Source: an uncultured Acidimicrobiaceae bacterium (lineage in GTDB: Bacteria; Actinomycetota; Acidimicrobiia; Acidimicrobiales; Ilumatobacteraceae). Taken from it: DNA of 23,328 nucleotides. Made by a program: the position numbers and the translations under genes. The stretch spans positions 1 through 23,328 of the forward strand of contig CAIXHI010000256.1 of NCBI GenBank assembly GCA_903919215.1, given 5' to 3'. Below the pieces are notes generated by a model. That model saw only the letters and a program-made list of their open reading frames with translations. It was not told the DNA's origin and ran no database searches. Every line of letters starts with the position of its first letter. Positions within the stretch are counted from its first letter, which is position 1. Of the stretch, positions 16,460 through 22,428 are shown one piece after another.

Positions 16460-16975
16460 CACGAACGATGCCGACGCCGAGCCGACTGGTGCAGTGCAGC
16501 GCAGTGCGAACGGTTCCATCTGCTCAGAGGTGACCGAACCCGACACGACGCTGAGCGCAGTGCCATTCGCATCGAGAAACTGCACCGAGAACGACACGAC
16601 GCCGTCGCTGTAGAAACCGATCGTGTACTCCCCCGCAGTCACACCGGTGACCGTCTGACCGATCGATGAGCCGGACGCGAGGTGCGCAAGATGCTCGGCA
16701 CCCAACGGCGGCGCCGACGAATACACGAAGTTGTACGTCACCACGCCGGTGCTGACCACCAGGTGCAGGGTGGCTTCCTTCTGAATGTCGTAATCGGCCA
16801 GCGTGCGGCCATCCTGCAACTGCTGGCCGGCGAAGATCAAGCGCTGCATCTCGGGCGGGAGGCCCTCCTTGTCCAGCACCTTCTGCTTGACGTTCTCGAT
16901 CGCGTCGGAGGACTCGACATCAAGGGTAATTGTCTTCCCCTGAAGGGTCTTGATGAAGATCTGCATCCCGCTCAT
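16400..16975 (-). CDS. Ubiquitin-like domain fused to a beta-sandwich-like domain
   Basis: A 191-residue protein. Residues 4-74 are a close ubiquitin homologue: MQIFIKTLQGKTITL, IENVKQKVLDKEG, QRLIFAGQQLQDGRTL and DIQKEATLHLVV. By hand alignment about 54 of the first 70 residues equal human ubiquitin. Leu8, Ile44, His68 and Val70 (the hydrophobic patch) and Lys6, 11, 27, 29, 33 and 63 are kept; Lys48 is Gln. The LRLRGG tail is absent: the chain continues as VVSTGVVTYNFVYSS into a ~105-residue region (ASGSSIGQTVTGVTAGEYTI, ..., ESEAVFLDLVSFERV) resembling the later strands of CBM4_9/DUF642-like carbohydrate-binding folds. No signal peptide. The start ATG overlaps the upstream Tat-ORF stop by ATGA; a frame extension to 17029 is antisense-like. 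Early codons CTT, GGG, ACA, ATT and CTT are atypical here. A direct E1/E2 conjugation role is not supported. Confidence 0.9.
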   Translation of the reverse strand: MSGMQIFIKTLQGKTITLDVESSDAIENVKQKVLDKEGLPPEMQRLIFAGQQLQDGRTLADYDIQKEATLHLVVSTGVVTYNFVYSSAPPLGAEHLAHLASGSSIGQTVTGVTAGEYTIGFYSDGVVSFSVQFLDANGTALSVVSGSVTSEQMEPFALRCTAPVGSASASFVFATGESEAVFLDLVSFERV

Positions 16976-17286
16976 AGCGTCGCCGGGATCGCTTCCGTGC
17001 GGATGGCGAGTGGGGTGCCGCGCGTCCACGAGGTGAAGGTGGTGCCCATCGCGTCGAGTTCGAACCCGGGGTTGAGGACCAGGTTGCCAGTGAGGGCGAC
17101 GCCCTCGGGGAGCGCTTGCGGCGTCAACGGCAACCGGGATGCATGAGCACCCGACCGTGTCGACCAGATGGCGGCGGTTGCGGCGAGCACCGATACGCCG
17201 AACAGTCCGGCGACGAAGCCGCGCCTCGTCGACGCCCCGTCAGTGTCACCTACTACTTCTAGTTCGTCATGCCTCATGTCACTCAT
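16972..17286 (-). CDS. Tat-signal protein ending in a partial carbohydrate-binding-like domain (104 aa)
   Basis: Residues 1-19 are acidic. TRRGFVAGLFGVSVLAATAA (20-39) is a twin-arginine signal with a hydrophobic core, ending at a probable AHA cleavage site near residue 49. After it, GNLVLNPGFELDAMG and FTSWTRGTPLAIRTE (67-97) look like the first strands of a CBM4_9/DUF642-like domain. The frame then stops at IPATL. The missing later strands of that fold appear in the next gene, downstream of its ubiquitin-like domain. The TGA at 16972-16974 overlaps the next ATG (ATGA), so re-initiation, or less likely a -1 frameshift, could join them. The start at 17286 lies 8 bp after a good -10 (TATGAT); ATG 17277 is an alternative. 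It could be a real exported short protein or the 5' half of a split gene. Confidence 0.72.
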   Translation of the reverse strand: MSDMRHDELEVVGDTDGASTRRGFVAGLFGVSVLAATAAIWSTRSGAHASRLPLTPQALPEGVALTGNLVLNPGFELDAMGTTFTSWTRGTPLAIRTEAIPATL

Positions 17287-17288
17287 CG

Positions 17289-17324
17289 ACGGAGATCATA
17301 CACAACTGTCAGCGACCGTGACAG
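17289..17324 (-). promoter_or_regulatory. Probable promoter and operator for the Tat/ubiquitin-like transcript
   Basis: On the minus strand TATGAT (17295-17300) is close to the -10 consensus and ends 8 bp before the ATG at 17286, which suits a leaderless transcript. Directly upstream, CTGTCA and TGACAG form a perfect 6-bp inverted repeat with a 7-bp centre (17306-17324), overlapping the -35 spacer region. This is the position of a repressor or activator site. No clear -35 hexamer is seen. Confidence 0.5.
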
Positions 17325-17328
17325 CGAG

Positions 17329-17388
17329 TCACACCCGTTCGAAGCTGACAAAATCCAGGAACACGGCCTCGGACTCGCCGGTGGCGAA
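17329..17388 (-). pseudogene. Orphan 3' fragment of a paralogous beta-sandwich gene (direct repeat copy B)
   Basis: In the minus frame this reads ATGESEAVFLDFVSFERV and a stop, nearly the same as the C-terminus of the ubiquitin-like fusion 929 bp away. Four of the five base changes are at third codon positions or give Leu to Phe; the change is otherwise silent, as expected of a once-functional paralogue. It has no start codon or upstream part: the soxD stop lies only 15 bp before it. It is therefore a remnant of a deleted or recombined tandem copy. Confidence 0.75.
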
Positions 17389-17403
17389 GATAGCTACCCG
17401 CCG

Positions 17404-17640
17404 TCAGTCGAGGAAGACGTCGGTGGTGGTGTCGCGGGTGGCGGTGAACCAGCGACGGCAGCCACTCTCGTGGAACCATCGTTCCTGGGTGACGCCCTGG
17501 ATGTTGTCCTGCATCCAGGCGTGGTCGATGTTGCGCGCGTCGGGGTCGGTGATGCTGTCTGGCGTCACGGGGAACACACTGCCGTAGCGGTATTCCTCGA
17601 ACGGCCGCGAGCCGCAGTTGGGACATTCGATCCACAACAT
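17404..17640 (-). CDS. soxD: Sarcosine oxidase delta subunit
   Basis: A 78-residue zinc-binding subunit of heterotetrameric sarcosine oxidase. Family features: MLWIECPNCGSRPFEEYRYG at the start (CPxCG zinc-site cysteines), then DHAWMQDN and the conserved QERWFHESGCRRWFTATRDT with the His and Cys positions of the second half of the site. Canonical SoxD is about 90-100 residues, so this is slightly short. The ATG at 17638-17640 is 4 bases after the soxB stop, and the Shine-Dalgarno GAGGTG overlaps that stop, showing tight coupling. It is the last sox gene. The next sequence downstream is the 60-bp remnant of the ubiquitin-fusion paralogue. Confidence 0.9.
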   Translation of the reverse strand: MLWIECPNCGSRPFEEYRYGSVFPVTPDSITDPDARNIDHAWMQDNIQGVTQERWFHESGCRRWFTATRDTTTDVFLD

Positions 17641-17644
17641 CAGG

Positions 17645-18859
17645 TCACCTCGTCCCTGCAGAGCTGGGGTCGGCCATCGCGGCCTCCTTGGAGAAACGGT
17701 CGAGTCCGAACGGTGCAATCAACGGTGGCGGCGTGCCGGTCGCGATGAGCTCGGCGAGTTGCTCGCCGGCAGCCGGGATGGCCTTGAAACCCCACGTACC
17801 CCAACCGGTGGAGATCATCAACCCATCGACACCCGTGTGACCGAGGATCGGTGAGAAGTCGGTGCTGACATCGCAGATACCGGCCCACGAACGCAGAATG
17901 CGCAGCTTCGACAGGAACGGGAACAACGTGGTGGCCTTCGCCGAGCACGCCTGCAGGTAGCTGTAGCTCGTGCTGGTTCGGTAGCTGGCCTGGCGGTCGT
18001 ACTCGGCACCGATCAGCATCTGCCCGCGGGGTGTCTGACTGATATAGAACACCAGGTCGTTGCTGGACACGATCGGGGCGAACTCCTGCGCGTACGCATT
18101 GGTGACGAAGGCCTGCAGCGCGTGCGTGCGGATCGGCAAGCGCACACCGGCCCATCCGGCGACGGTGCTGACGTGACCACCGACGGCCGACAGCACGACC
18201 CCGGCGGAGATGTTGCCCTTCGGTGTTTGCACCCCGGTGACGCGGTCGCCGTCCTTCAGCAGCCCAGTGACCGGTGTGTGCTGGAACACGTGCACACCAT
18301 TGCGCAGCGCTCCCTGCGCGTACGTCCACACCACGCGATCGTGGCGGGCCGTGGCACCCTCGTGGTGGTAGCTGGCACCTTGCACCGGGTAGCGGCCGCC
18401 GCCAGTGAGGTCGATCTGCGGGCACAACCGCTTGATCTCATCGGGGCCGATGTAGTCGGTCTTGGCCCCACACGCCTCGTTCATCAGCGCACGGGTGCGC
18501 TCGGTGCGCGCCGTGGAGACTGAGTGCGCCAACCAGATCTGACCCTTGGTCGAGTGCATGATCCAGCTGCCGGTCTCGGCTTCGAGTTGCTGATACATCT
18601 CCAGGCTGTGCTGGTAGAACGCCACCGACTCGGGGATTCCGTAGTTGCTGCGAATGATGGTGGTGTTGCGACCGGAGTTGCCCGAGCCGATGTAGTTGGC
18701 GTCGAGCACACACACGTTGGTGATGCCGTGGCGGGTGGCGAGGTAGTACGCCGTCGCCAGACCATGACCACCGGCGCCGATGATGACCACGTCGTATGCC
18801 GGCTTCGGATCGCCCACCTGCCACGGCAGATCGAGCAGGGTTTCGACGAACTCGTTCAT
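17645..18859 (-). CDS. soxB: Sarcosine oxidase beta subunit (FAD/FMN)
   Basis: The 404-residue length equals that of known SoxB (about 405). It carries the catalytic site that oxidises the N-methyl group of sarcosine. DVVIIGAGGHGLATAYYLA (23-41) is the FAD-binding GxGxxG motif, followed by the RNTTIIRSNYG stretch. TARHDRVVW places His173 exactly where the covalent FMN attachment histidine lies in characterised SoxB. The C-terminal GICDVSTDFSPILGHT and STGWGTWGFKAIPAAGEQLA are DAO-family flavin contacts. The ATG overlaps the soxG stop by ATGA (18856-18859). An earlier in-frame opening is antisense-like and lies within soxG/soxA. The substrate could be a related N-methyl amine (for example dimethylglycine), but the set of four subunit genes favours sarcosine. 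Confidence 0.95.
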   Translation of the reverse strand: MNEFVETLLDLPWQVGDPKPAYDVVIIGAGGHGLATAYYLATRHGITNVCVLDANYIGSGNSGRNTTIIRSNYGIPESVAFYQHSLEMYQQLEAETGSWIMHSTKGQIWLAHSVSTARTERTRALMNEACGAKTDYIGPDEIKRLCPQIDLTGGGRYPVQGASYHHEGATARHDRVVWTYAQGALRNGVHVFQHTPVTGLLKDGDRVTGVQTPKGNISAGVVLSAVGGHVSTVAGWAGVRLPIRTHALQAFVTNAYAQEFAPIVSSNDLVFYISQTPRGQMLIGAEYDRQASYRTSTSYSYLQACSAKATTLFPFLSKLRILRSWAGICDVSTDFSPILGHTGVDGLMISTGWGTWGFKAIPAAGEQLAELIATGTPPPLIAPFGLDRFSKEAAMADPSSAGTR

Positions 18860-19281
18860 GCGCAACCTGCCAGTGTGCGGGCGATACGAGCCTGCAGTTC
18901 GTGGCGCGCAGCACACGCCACCAGCAGCAGCGCCGAACCGTCGACGTGCAGTTCCAACTTTGCCGGGACACCGGCGATCTGACCCTGCGCCAGTGCCGGT
19001 CGCATGAAAGGGAGCGGCCACTCGATGTGCTCCTGCGCGACGGCCGCCACTTCGGCGGGCGACAGGCCGACACCGGCGAAGCCCAGTTCGGGGGTGATGA
19101 TCGCGTACGGATCGGCGGGGACGGCGGGTTCGACCGAGCCGATCACGTAGACATCGTCGGGTGAGATGCGCACGACGTGCGCTGTGACGGGCCACGTCAC
19201 GCTGTCGAGCGCGGTCGGGTCGGCGATGATCCGCCAACCGCGCAGGATCTCCAGGGTGGGAACGATCTCAGTTGCGGGCAC
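18856..19281 (-). CDS. soxG: Sarcosine oxidase gamma subunit
   Basis: A 141-residue protein matching SoxG, a subunit related to the C-terminal part of GcvT-like proteins and needed for assembly of the tetramer. It is shorter than the usual ~200 residues. Recognisable regions are the start-proximal ATEIVPTLEILRGWRII and the later HIEWPLPFMRPALAQGQIAG and AKLELHVDGSALLLVACAAR. The start is GTG at 19279-19281: GGAGG lies six bases upstream and the gene overlaps the soxA stop by 14 bases. The extra codons up to 19350 would be inside soxA and lack support. SoxG is the least conserved sox subunit; the assignment relies on position between soxA and soxB as well as on sequence. Confidence 0.82.
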   Translation of the reverse strand: MPATEIVPTLEILRGWRIIADPTALDSVTWPVTAHVVRISPDDVYVIGSVEPAVPADPYAIITPELGFAGVGLSPAEVAAVAQEHIEWPLPFMRPALAQGQIAGVPAKLELHVDGSALLLVACAARHELQARIARTLAGCA

Positions 19282-21412
19282 GAGCACCCTCCGGGTCGTA
19301 GAACGGGACAGTACTGACATGAGCCTCGCGGCCGTCGATCTCCACCACATCGGCGTGCGGCAGGCGCTTCTGCCAGCCCATCAGCACGGCCTTACCGAAC
19401 AATGGCGAGTCCCAGCTACTGGTGACGTGGCCGACGACCTCGCCGCGCACGCGGATGACGCTGCCTTCGTAGGGCGCCGGGCCGTCCATCGTGAACCCGA
19501 ACAAGCGGCGTTCATCGGGCAGCGTCGCGGTGCGCAACAGGGCTTCGCGACCGACGAACCATGGCTTGTCCAGCTTGACGGCCCAATCCATGTTCACGCG
19601 TCGTGGCGAACTGTCGAGCTCAGTGTCCTGGCCGACGATGATGTGGCCCTTCTCTGTGCGCAGACCGAACAGCGCCTGCAGACCGTGGGGTTTGATGCCG
19701 AGCGGCCGCCCGAGTTCCATCAGCTCGCTCCACAGCGCGACGGAACCGTCGATCTGGTGATGCAGTTCGAAACTGGTCTCGCCGGTGAACGACAGGCGCA
19801 TGATGTGGCACGGGATGCCAGCAACCTCGGCGCGGCGGTGCTGCAGGAACTTGGGCCGGTCGTCGTCGCTGACCCCTGCACGCCTCATCAACTCCGCAGC
19901 AAGGGGTCCGGTGACGTTGATCGCGCCGTGCGACACGGTGCGGTCGAGCACGTGCACGCGCAGACCCCATGTCTCGATCCAGTCGCGCACCCACATCTCC
20001 GCGGTGCTGGCACCGCCGGAGGTGAACGTGAGCGTGAAGCGATCCTCGGCGTCGCGCAGGATCATGCCGTCATCGAGGATGTGGCCGCGCTCGTTGAGGA
20101 TGAGCACGTAGCGCGAACGGCCGACCTTGATGTCGTGCACATGGTTCGGGTACAGGCGCTCGAGCGCCTCCACGACATCGGGACCGGAGACGATCATCTT
20201 GCCGAGCGTGCTGACGTCGCCCAGCGATACGGCCTCACGTACGGCCCAGTACTCGGCCACTGCGTCGCCGTAGTTCCACGGCCGGAACCAGCCGCCGAAC
20301 TTGTCGAGCGTCGCACCCAATGCCAGATGCTCCTGGTGCAGCGGTGAGCGACGGAACGTGTCGATGTGGTACCCGGCAGCAGCCTCGCCCAACGTGAGTT
20401 GGCGGGCTGCCGGGCGAGCGGTGAACGGTTCCGGGATGGTGCCGCTGCGATCAGCAACGAACGCCCGCAGATGCGGCATGCACATCCCGCCCTGGCATGT
20501 GCCGACACCAACCAGGCTGGACCGCTTCACGAGTTCGAGTTCCTGGAACCCCTTGGCCCAGACACCGTCGAGATCTTCGACGGTGATCTTGCCGCACGGG
20601 CAGAGCACTCCCTCTTTGGGGCACGGCGGCAACGCATGCGCTGCGGCGGCCGGACCGACGACCGTGACCGGCACCATCGGCGCCATACGGGCGAGCACAT
20701 CGCGCGGTGCAGATCCAAGCTCGATGATGACGCTGTCGCACTCGTGCGTGGTGCCATCAGCGAGTTCCACCGAACTGACCGTGCCCTCGCCGCGGATGGC
20801 GACGAGTTCGGCTCCCACGGTGACAGTGCGGCCGAGATCGATGCCCGCGACACGAACAGCAGCAGCAGCCTTGGCGGTGTAGAGCCCGGCGAGCGTGTTG
20901 CCCGGCACGACCGGATGCAACTCGGCTGCACCGGTGGCAAGCGTGATGTGGTGGGCGTGGATCTGATGCACGCCGTCAGCGGTGCGCACGACGATGGTGG
21001 GCCCGTCGAACACACCGATGACCTCGTTGCCGTCGCCCGCATCGAGGACCAGCACATCGTCGCCGGCCGCACGGGCGGCGGTCGCCGCGGCCATGCCACT
21101 GTCGCCACTGCCGATCACGACGTGGTCGGCGCTGCGATGGCGCACGGCGACGCGCGCATGTTGCTCGGGACCGCCGGGCGAGGGGTGCGACCCGTTGGGG
21201 TGCCGCTTCACCACGGTGCCCGCACGTGCCGTGGTCTGGCACGTGCGCACCCACGGGGTGCCGTCGACGATTGCCACACAGTTGCCGCAATCGCCGGCGA
21301 GGCACAGCGTGCCGCCGCGTGCTGGATGTTGACCGCTCCTCAACGCTGCGACAGCGAGCGAATCGCCCTGCGCATATTCGATGGGCGCGCCGTCATAGAC
21401 GACACGGCTCAT
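19268..21412 (-). CDS. soxA: Sarcosine oxidase alpha subunit, compact form
   Basis: A 714-residue multidomain subunit; known SoxA are about 960-1000. Residues 1-75 form a ferredoxin-like domain with C37, C42, C45 and C58 as [2Fe-2S] candidates (LCLAGDCGNCVAIVDG, RTC). Residues ~95-260 hold one dinucleotide-binding unit (VVIGSGDSGMAAATAA) that is clearly shortened. A BFD-type site CPCGKITVEDLDGVWAKG ... GTCQGGMC follows (C271, C273, C306, C311). Residues ~355-714 are the GcvT-like folate-binding part that takes the methylene group to tetrahydrofolate (GDVSTLGKMIVSGPDVVEAL, LRTEKGHIIVGQDTELDSSP, WAVKLDKPWFVGREAL). The ATG at 21412 has GGGGGAG just upstream. It is first in the order soxA-G-B-D. 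An alternative is an HcnB/opine-dehydrogenase-like plus GcvT fusion for another N-methyl amine. Confidence 0.88.
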   Translation of the reverse strand: MSRVVYDGAPIEYAQGDSLAVAALRSGQHPARGGTLCLAGDCGNCVAIVDGTPWVRTCQTTARAGTVVKRHPNGSHPSPGGPEQHARVAVRHRSADHVVIGSGDSGMAAATAARAAGDDVLVLDAGDGNEVIGVFDGPTIVVRTADGVHQIHAHHITLATGAAELHPVVPGNTLAGLYTAKAAAAVRVAGIDLGRTVTVGAELVAIRGEGTVSSVELADGTTHECDSVIIELGSAPRDVLARMAPMVPVTVVGPAAAAHALPPCPKEGVLCPCGKITVEDLDGVWAKGFQELELVKRSSLVGVGTCQGGMCMPHLRAFVADRSGTIPEPFTARPAARQLTLGEAAAGYHIDTFRRSPLHQEHLALGATLDKFGGWFRPWNYGDAVAEYWAVREAVSLGDVSTLGKMIVSGPDVVEALERLYPNHVHDIKVGRSRYVLILNERGHILDDGMILRDAEDRFTLTFTSGGASTAEMWVRDWIETWGLRVHVLDRTVSHGAINVTGPLAAELMRRAGVSDDDRPKFLQHRRAEVAGIPCHIMRLSFTGETSFELHHQIDGSVALWSELMELGRPLGIKPHGLQALFGLRTEKGHIIVGQDTELDSSPRRVNMDWAVKLDKPWFVGREALLRTATLPDERRLFGFTMDGPAPYEGSVIRVRGEVVGHVTSSWDSPLFGKAVLMGWQKRLPHADVVEIDGREAHVSTVPFYDPEGARARN
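19288..19292 (-). promoter_or_regulatory. Shine-Dalgarno deciding the GTG start of soxG
   Basis: On the minus strand GGAGG is followed by the six-base spacer GTGCTC and then GTG. The spacing selects this second GTG over the first GTG inside the spacer. The site lies within the 3' end of soxA. Confidence 0.75.
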
Positions 21413-21415
21413 ACT

Positions 21416-21422
21416 CTCCCCC
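21416..21422 (-). promoter_or_regulatory. Shine-Dalgarno of soxA
   Basis: GGGGGAG on the minus strand, followed by AGT and the ATG at 21412. It favours this start over the in-frame ATG at 21460, whose extra residues (LISRHNLSRSRTGES) are not seen in the family. Confidence 0.7.
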
Positions 21423-21448
21423 GTCCTGGATCGGCTCAGATTGTGCCT

Positions 21449-21499
21449 GGAGATTAGCAAGACAATCGTGCCGGGATTTGCCCCGGAAGCACGATCTCC
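21449..21499. promoter_or_regulatory. Nested inverted repeats between soxA and the tauE-side leader
   Basis: ATCGTGC (21465-21471) pairs with GCACGAT (21489-21495). Inside it CGGG (21472-21475) pairs with CCCG (21482-21485) around the loop ATTTGC. An outer pair, GGAGAT (21449-21454) and ATCTCC (21494-21499), overlaps the first and could form an alternative fold. It lies 37-87 bp before the soxA start, in the intergenic space of about 150 bp to the divergent leader ORF. It could be an operator or a 5'UTR hairpin. I recognise no riboswitch class and see no T-run, so a terminator is unlikely. Confidence 0.45.
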
Positions 21500-21550
21500 G
21501 CTTACCCCATAACGCTGATCGGATTAGTAGGGATTCACCCCCGGCGTCGC

Positions 21551-21556
21551 TAACGT
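21551..21556 (+). promoter_or_regulatory. Possible -10 of a leaderless promoter ahead of tauE
   Basis: TAACGT fits TAnnnT and lies six bases before the ATG at 21563, the spacing seen for leaderless transcripts. No -35 match is evident in the 16-18 bp upstream. Confidence 0.4.
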
Positions 21557-21562
21557 GTCCTC

Positions 21563-21619
21563 ATGCGCCCAGCCAAGCTCCACGTCACCGACTCCTCGGC
21601 ATCGTTCGCCGGCGCCTGA
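21563..21619 (+). CDS. Possible 18-residue leader peptide ORF upstream of tauE
   Basis: ATG at 21563 opens MRPAKLHVTDSSASFAGA followed by TGA at 21617-21619, ending 17 bases before the tauE/safE-family start. It sits right after a TAnnnT -10 and has no Shine-Dalgarno, which fits leaderless translation. There is no amino-acid run (no Cys or Met series) that would mark a classical attenuator. It could just be a chance frame in the 5' untranslated region; the homologous position in relatives would decide. Confidence 0.3.
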   Translation: MRPAKLHVTDSSASFAGA

Positions 21620-21636
21620 ATCCGGCCCTTCACCAC

Positions 21637-22422
21637 ATGCTCGCGATCGATTCCCAATTCCTGTCCGCCTACCCATTGGTCGGCTTGCTCGCCGGACTAG
21701 CAATCGGCCTGACCGGAATGGGTGGCGGCGTACTACTGACGCCGATCATGGTGCTCCTCTTGGGAGTACCCGCACGTACCGCGATCGGCAACGATCTGGT
21801 CATCTCACTGTTGGTCAAACCAGTGGGGGCGTTCAACCACGGGCGAGCCGGCACGGTGCGCCGCGACATCGTCATCCGCCTTGCGATCGGTTCAGTGCCG
21901 GCAGCGTTTCTTGGAGCGGCGACAGCCAACCGCCTTTTTGCAGGGCAAGATCACGCGCTCGAGGTCGTACTCGGCGGCACGCTGCTCATCTCGGCCGTCA
22001 TGATGATCGTCCGCATGACGTTCCGCCGCGAGGCACCAACCAGCGACGCAGCGCCCTCGACACGGCGATCTGCAGCGACGATCGCCGTCGGCGTGGGCGG
22101 CGGGTTTCTCGTCGGGCTCACCTCGGTCGGGTCAGGCTCACTGATGCTGGTGCTCTTGATGTGGCTGTACCCGAAGCTCAGCAGCAAAGAACTGGTCGGC
22201 ACCGACCTGGTGCAGGCGGTGCCACTGGTGGCGGCAGCAGCAGCCGGACACCTGCTGTTCGGCGATATCCGCTTCTCGGTAGTGGCACCGGTGCTGATCG
22301 GGGCGTTCCCCGGGGTCTGGCTCGGTAGCCGCTGGTCGGCGAAAATGCCCGACAAGGCACTACGTCCACTACTCACCGTGCTGGTGAGCGCGAGCGGACT
22401 ACGACTGCTCGGCGTGATCTGA
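21637..22422 (+). CDS. TauE/SafE family membrane transporter (sulfite/anion exporter-like)
   Basis: A 261-residue protein with about eight hydrophobic segments in two repeats. The repeat signatures are GLAIGLTGMGGGVLLTPIM (N-terminal half) and VGLTSVGSGSLMLVLLM (C-terminal half), typical of TauE/SafE. The family includes putative exporters of sulfite, sulfoacetate or related organosulfur anions, and many members have unknown cargo. The start at 21637 (MLAIDSQFLSAYP) immediately precedes the first helix; no Shine-Dalgarno is visible, and the short upstream ORF could provide coupling. The 3' end is 6 bp from the stop of the convergent formate dehydrogenase gene. It is divergent from the sox operon, but no regulatory link is established. 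Confidence 0.88.
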   Translation: MLAIDSQFLSAYPLVGLLAGLAIGLTGMGGGVLLTPIMVLLLGVPARTAIGNDLVISLLVKPVGAFNHGRAGTVRRDIVIRLAIGSVPAAFLGAATANRLFAGQDHALEVVLGGTLLISAVMMIVRMTFRREAPTSDAAPSTRRSAATIAVGVGGGFLVGLTSVGSGSLMLVLLMWLYPKLSSKELVGTDLVQAVPLVAAAAAGHLLFGDIRFSVVAPVLIGAFPGVWLGSRWSAKMPDKALRPLLTVLVSASGLRLLGVI

Positions 22423-22428
22423 CCGAGT

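Noticed and set aside
16976..17029. Extension of the ubiquitin-fusion frame upstream (start at 17029)
   Set aside because: The added 18 residues are rich in Arg, His and Pro, lie antiphase over the Tat-ORF end, and the ATGA overlap start gives an exact fit to MSGMQIF.
16400..17286. Ubiquitin as eukaryotic contamination of the assembly
   Set aside because: The domain is in frame with a bacterial-style fusion, flanked by typical coding style, coupled by ATGA to a Tat-signal ORF and framed by a repeat of its own 3' end. Read-level support could not be checked here.
20366..21457. 363-codon plus-strand frame opposite soxA
   Set aside because: Antisense to a clearly recognised gene, with His/Asp/Arg-rich composition and no family match.
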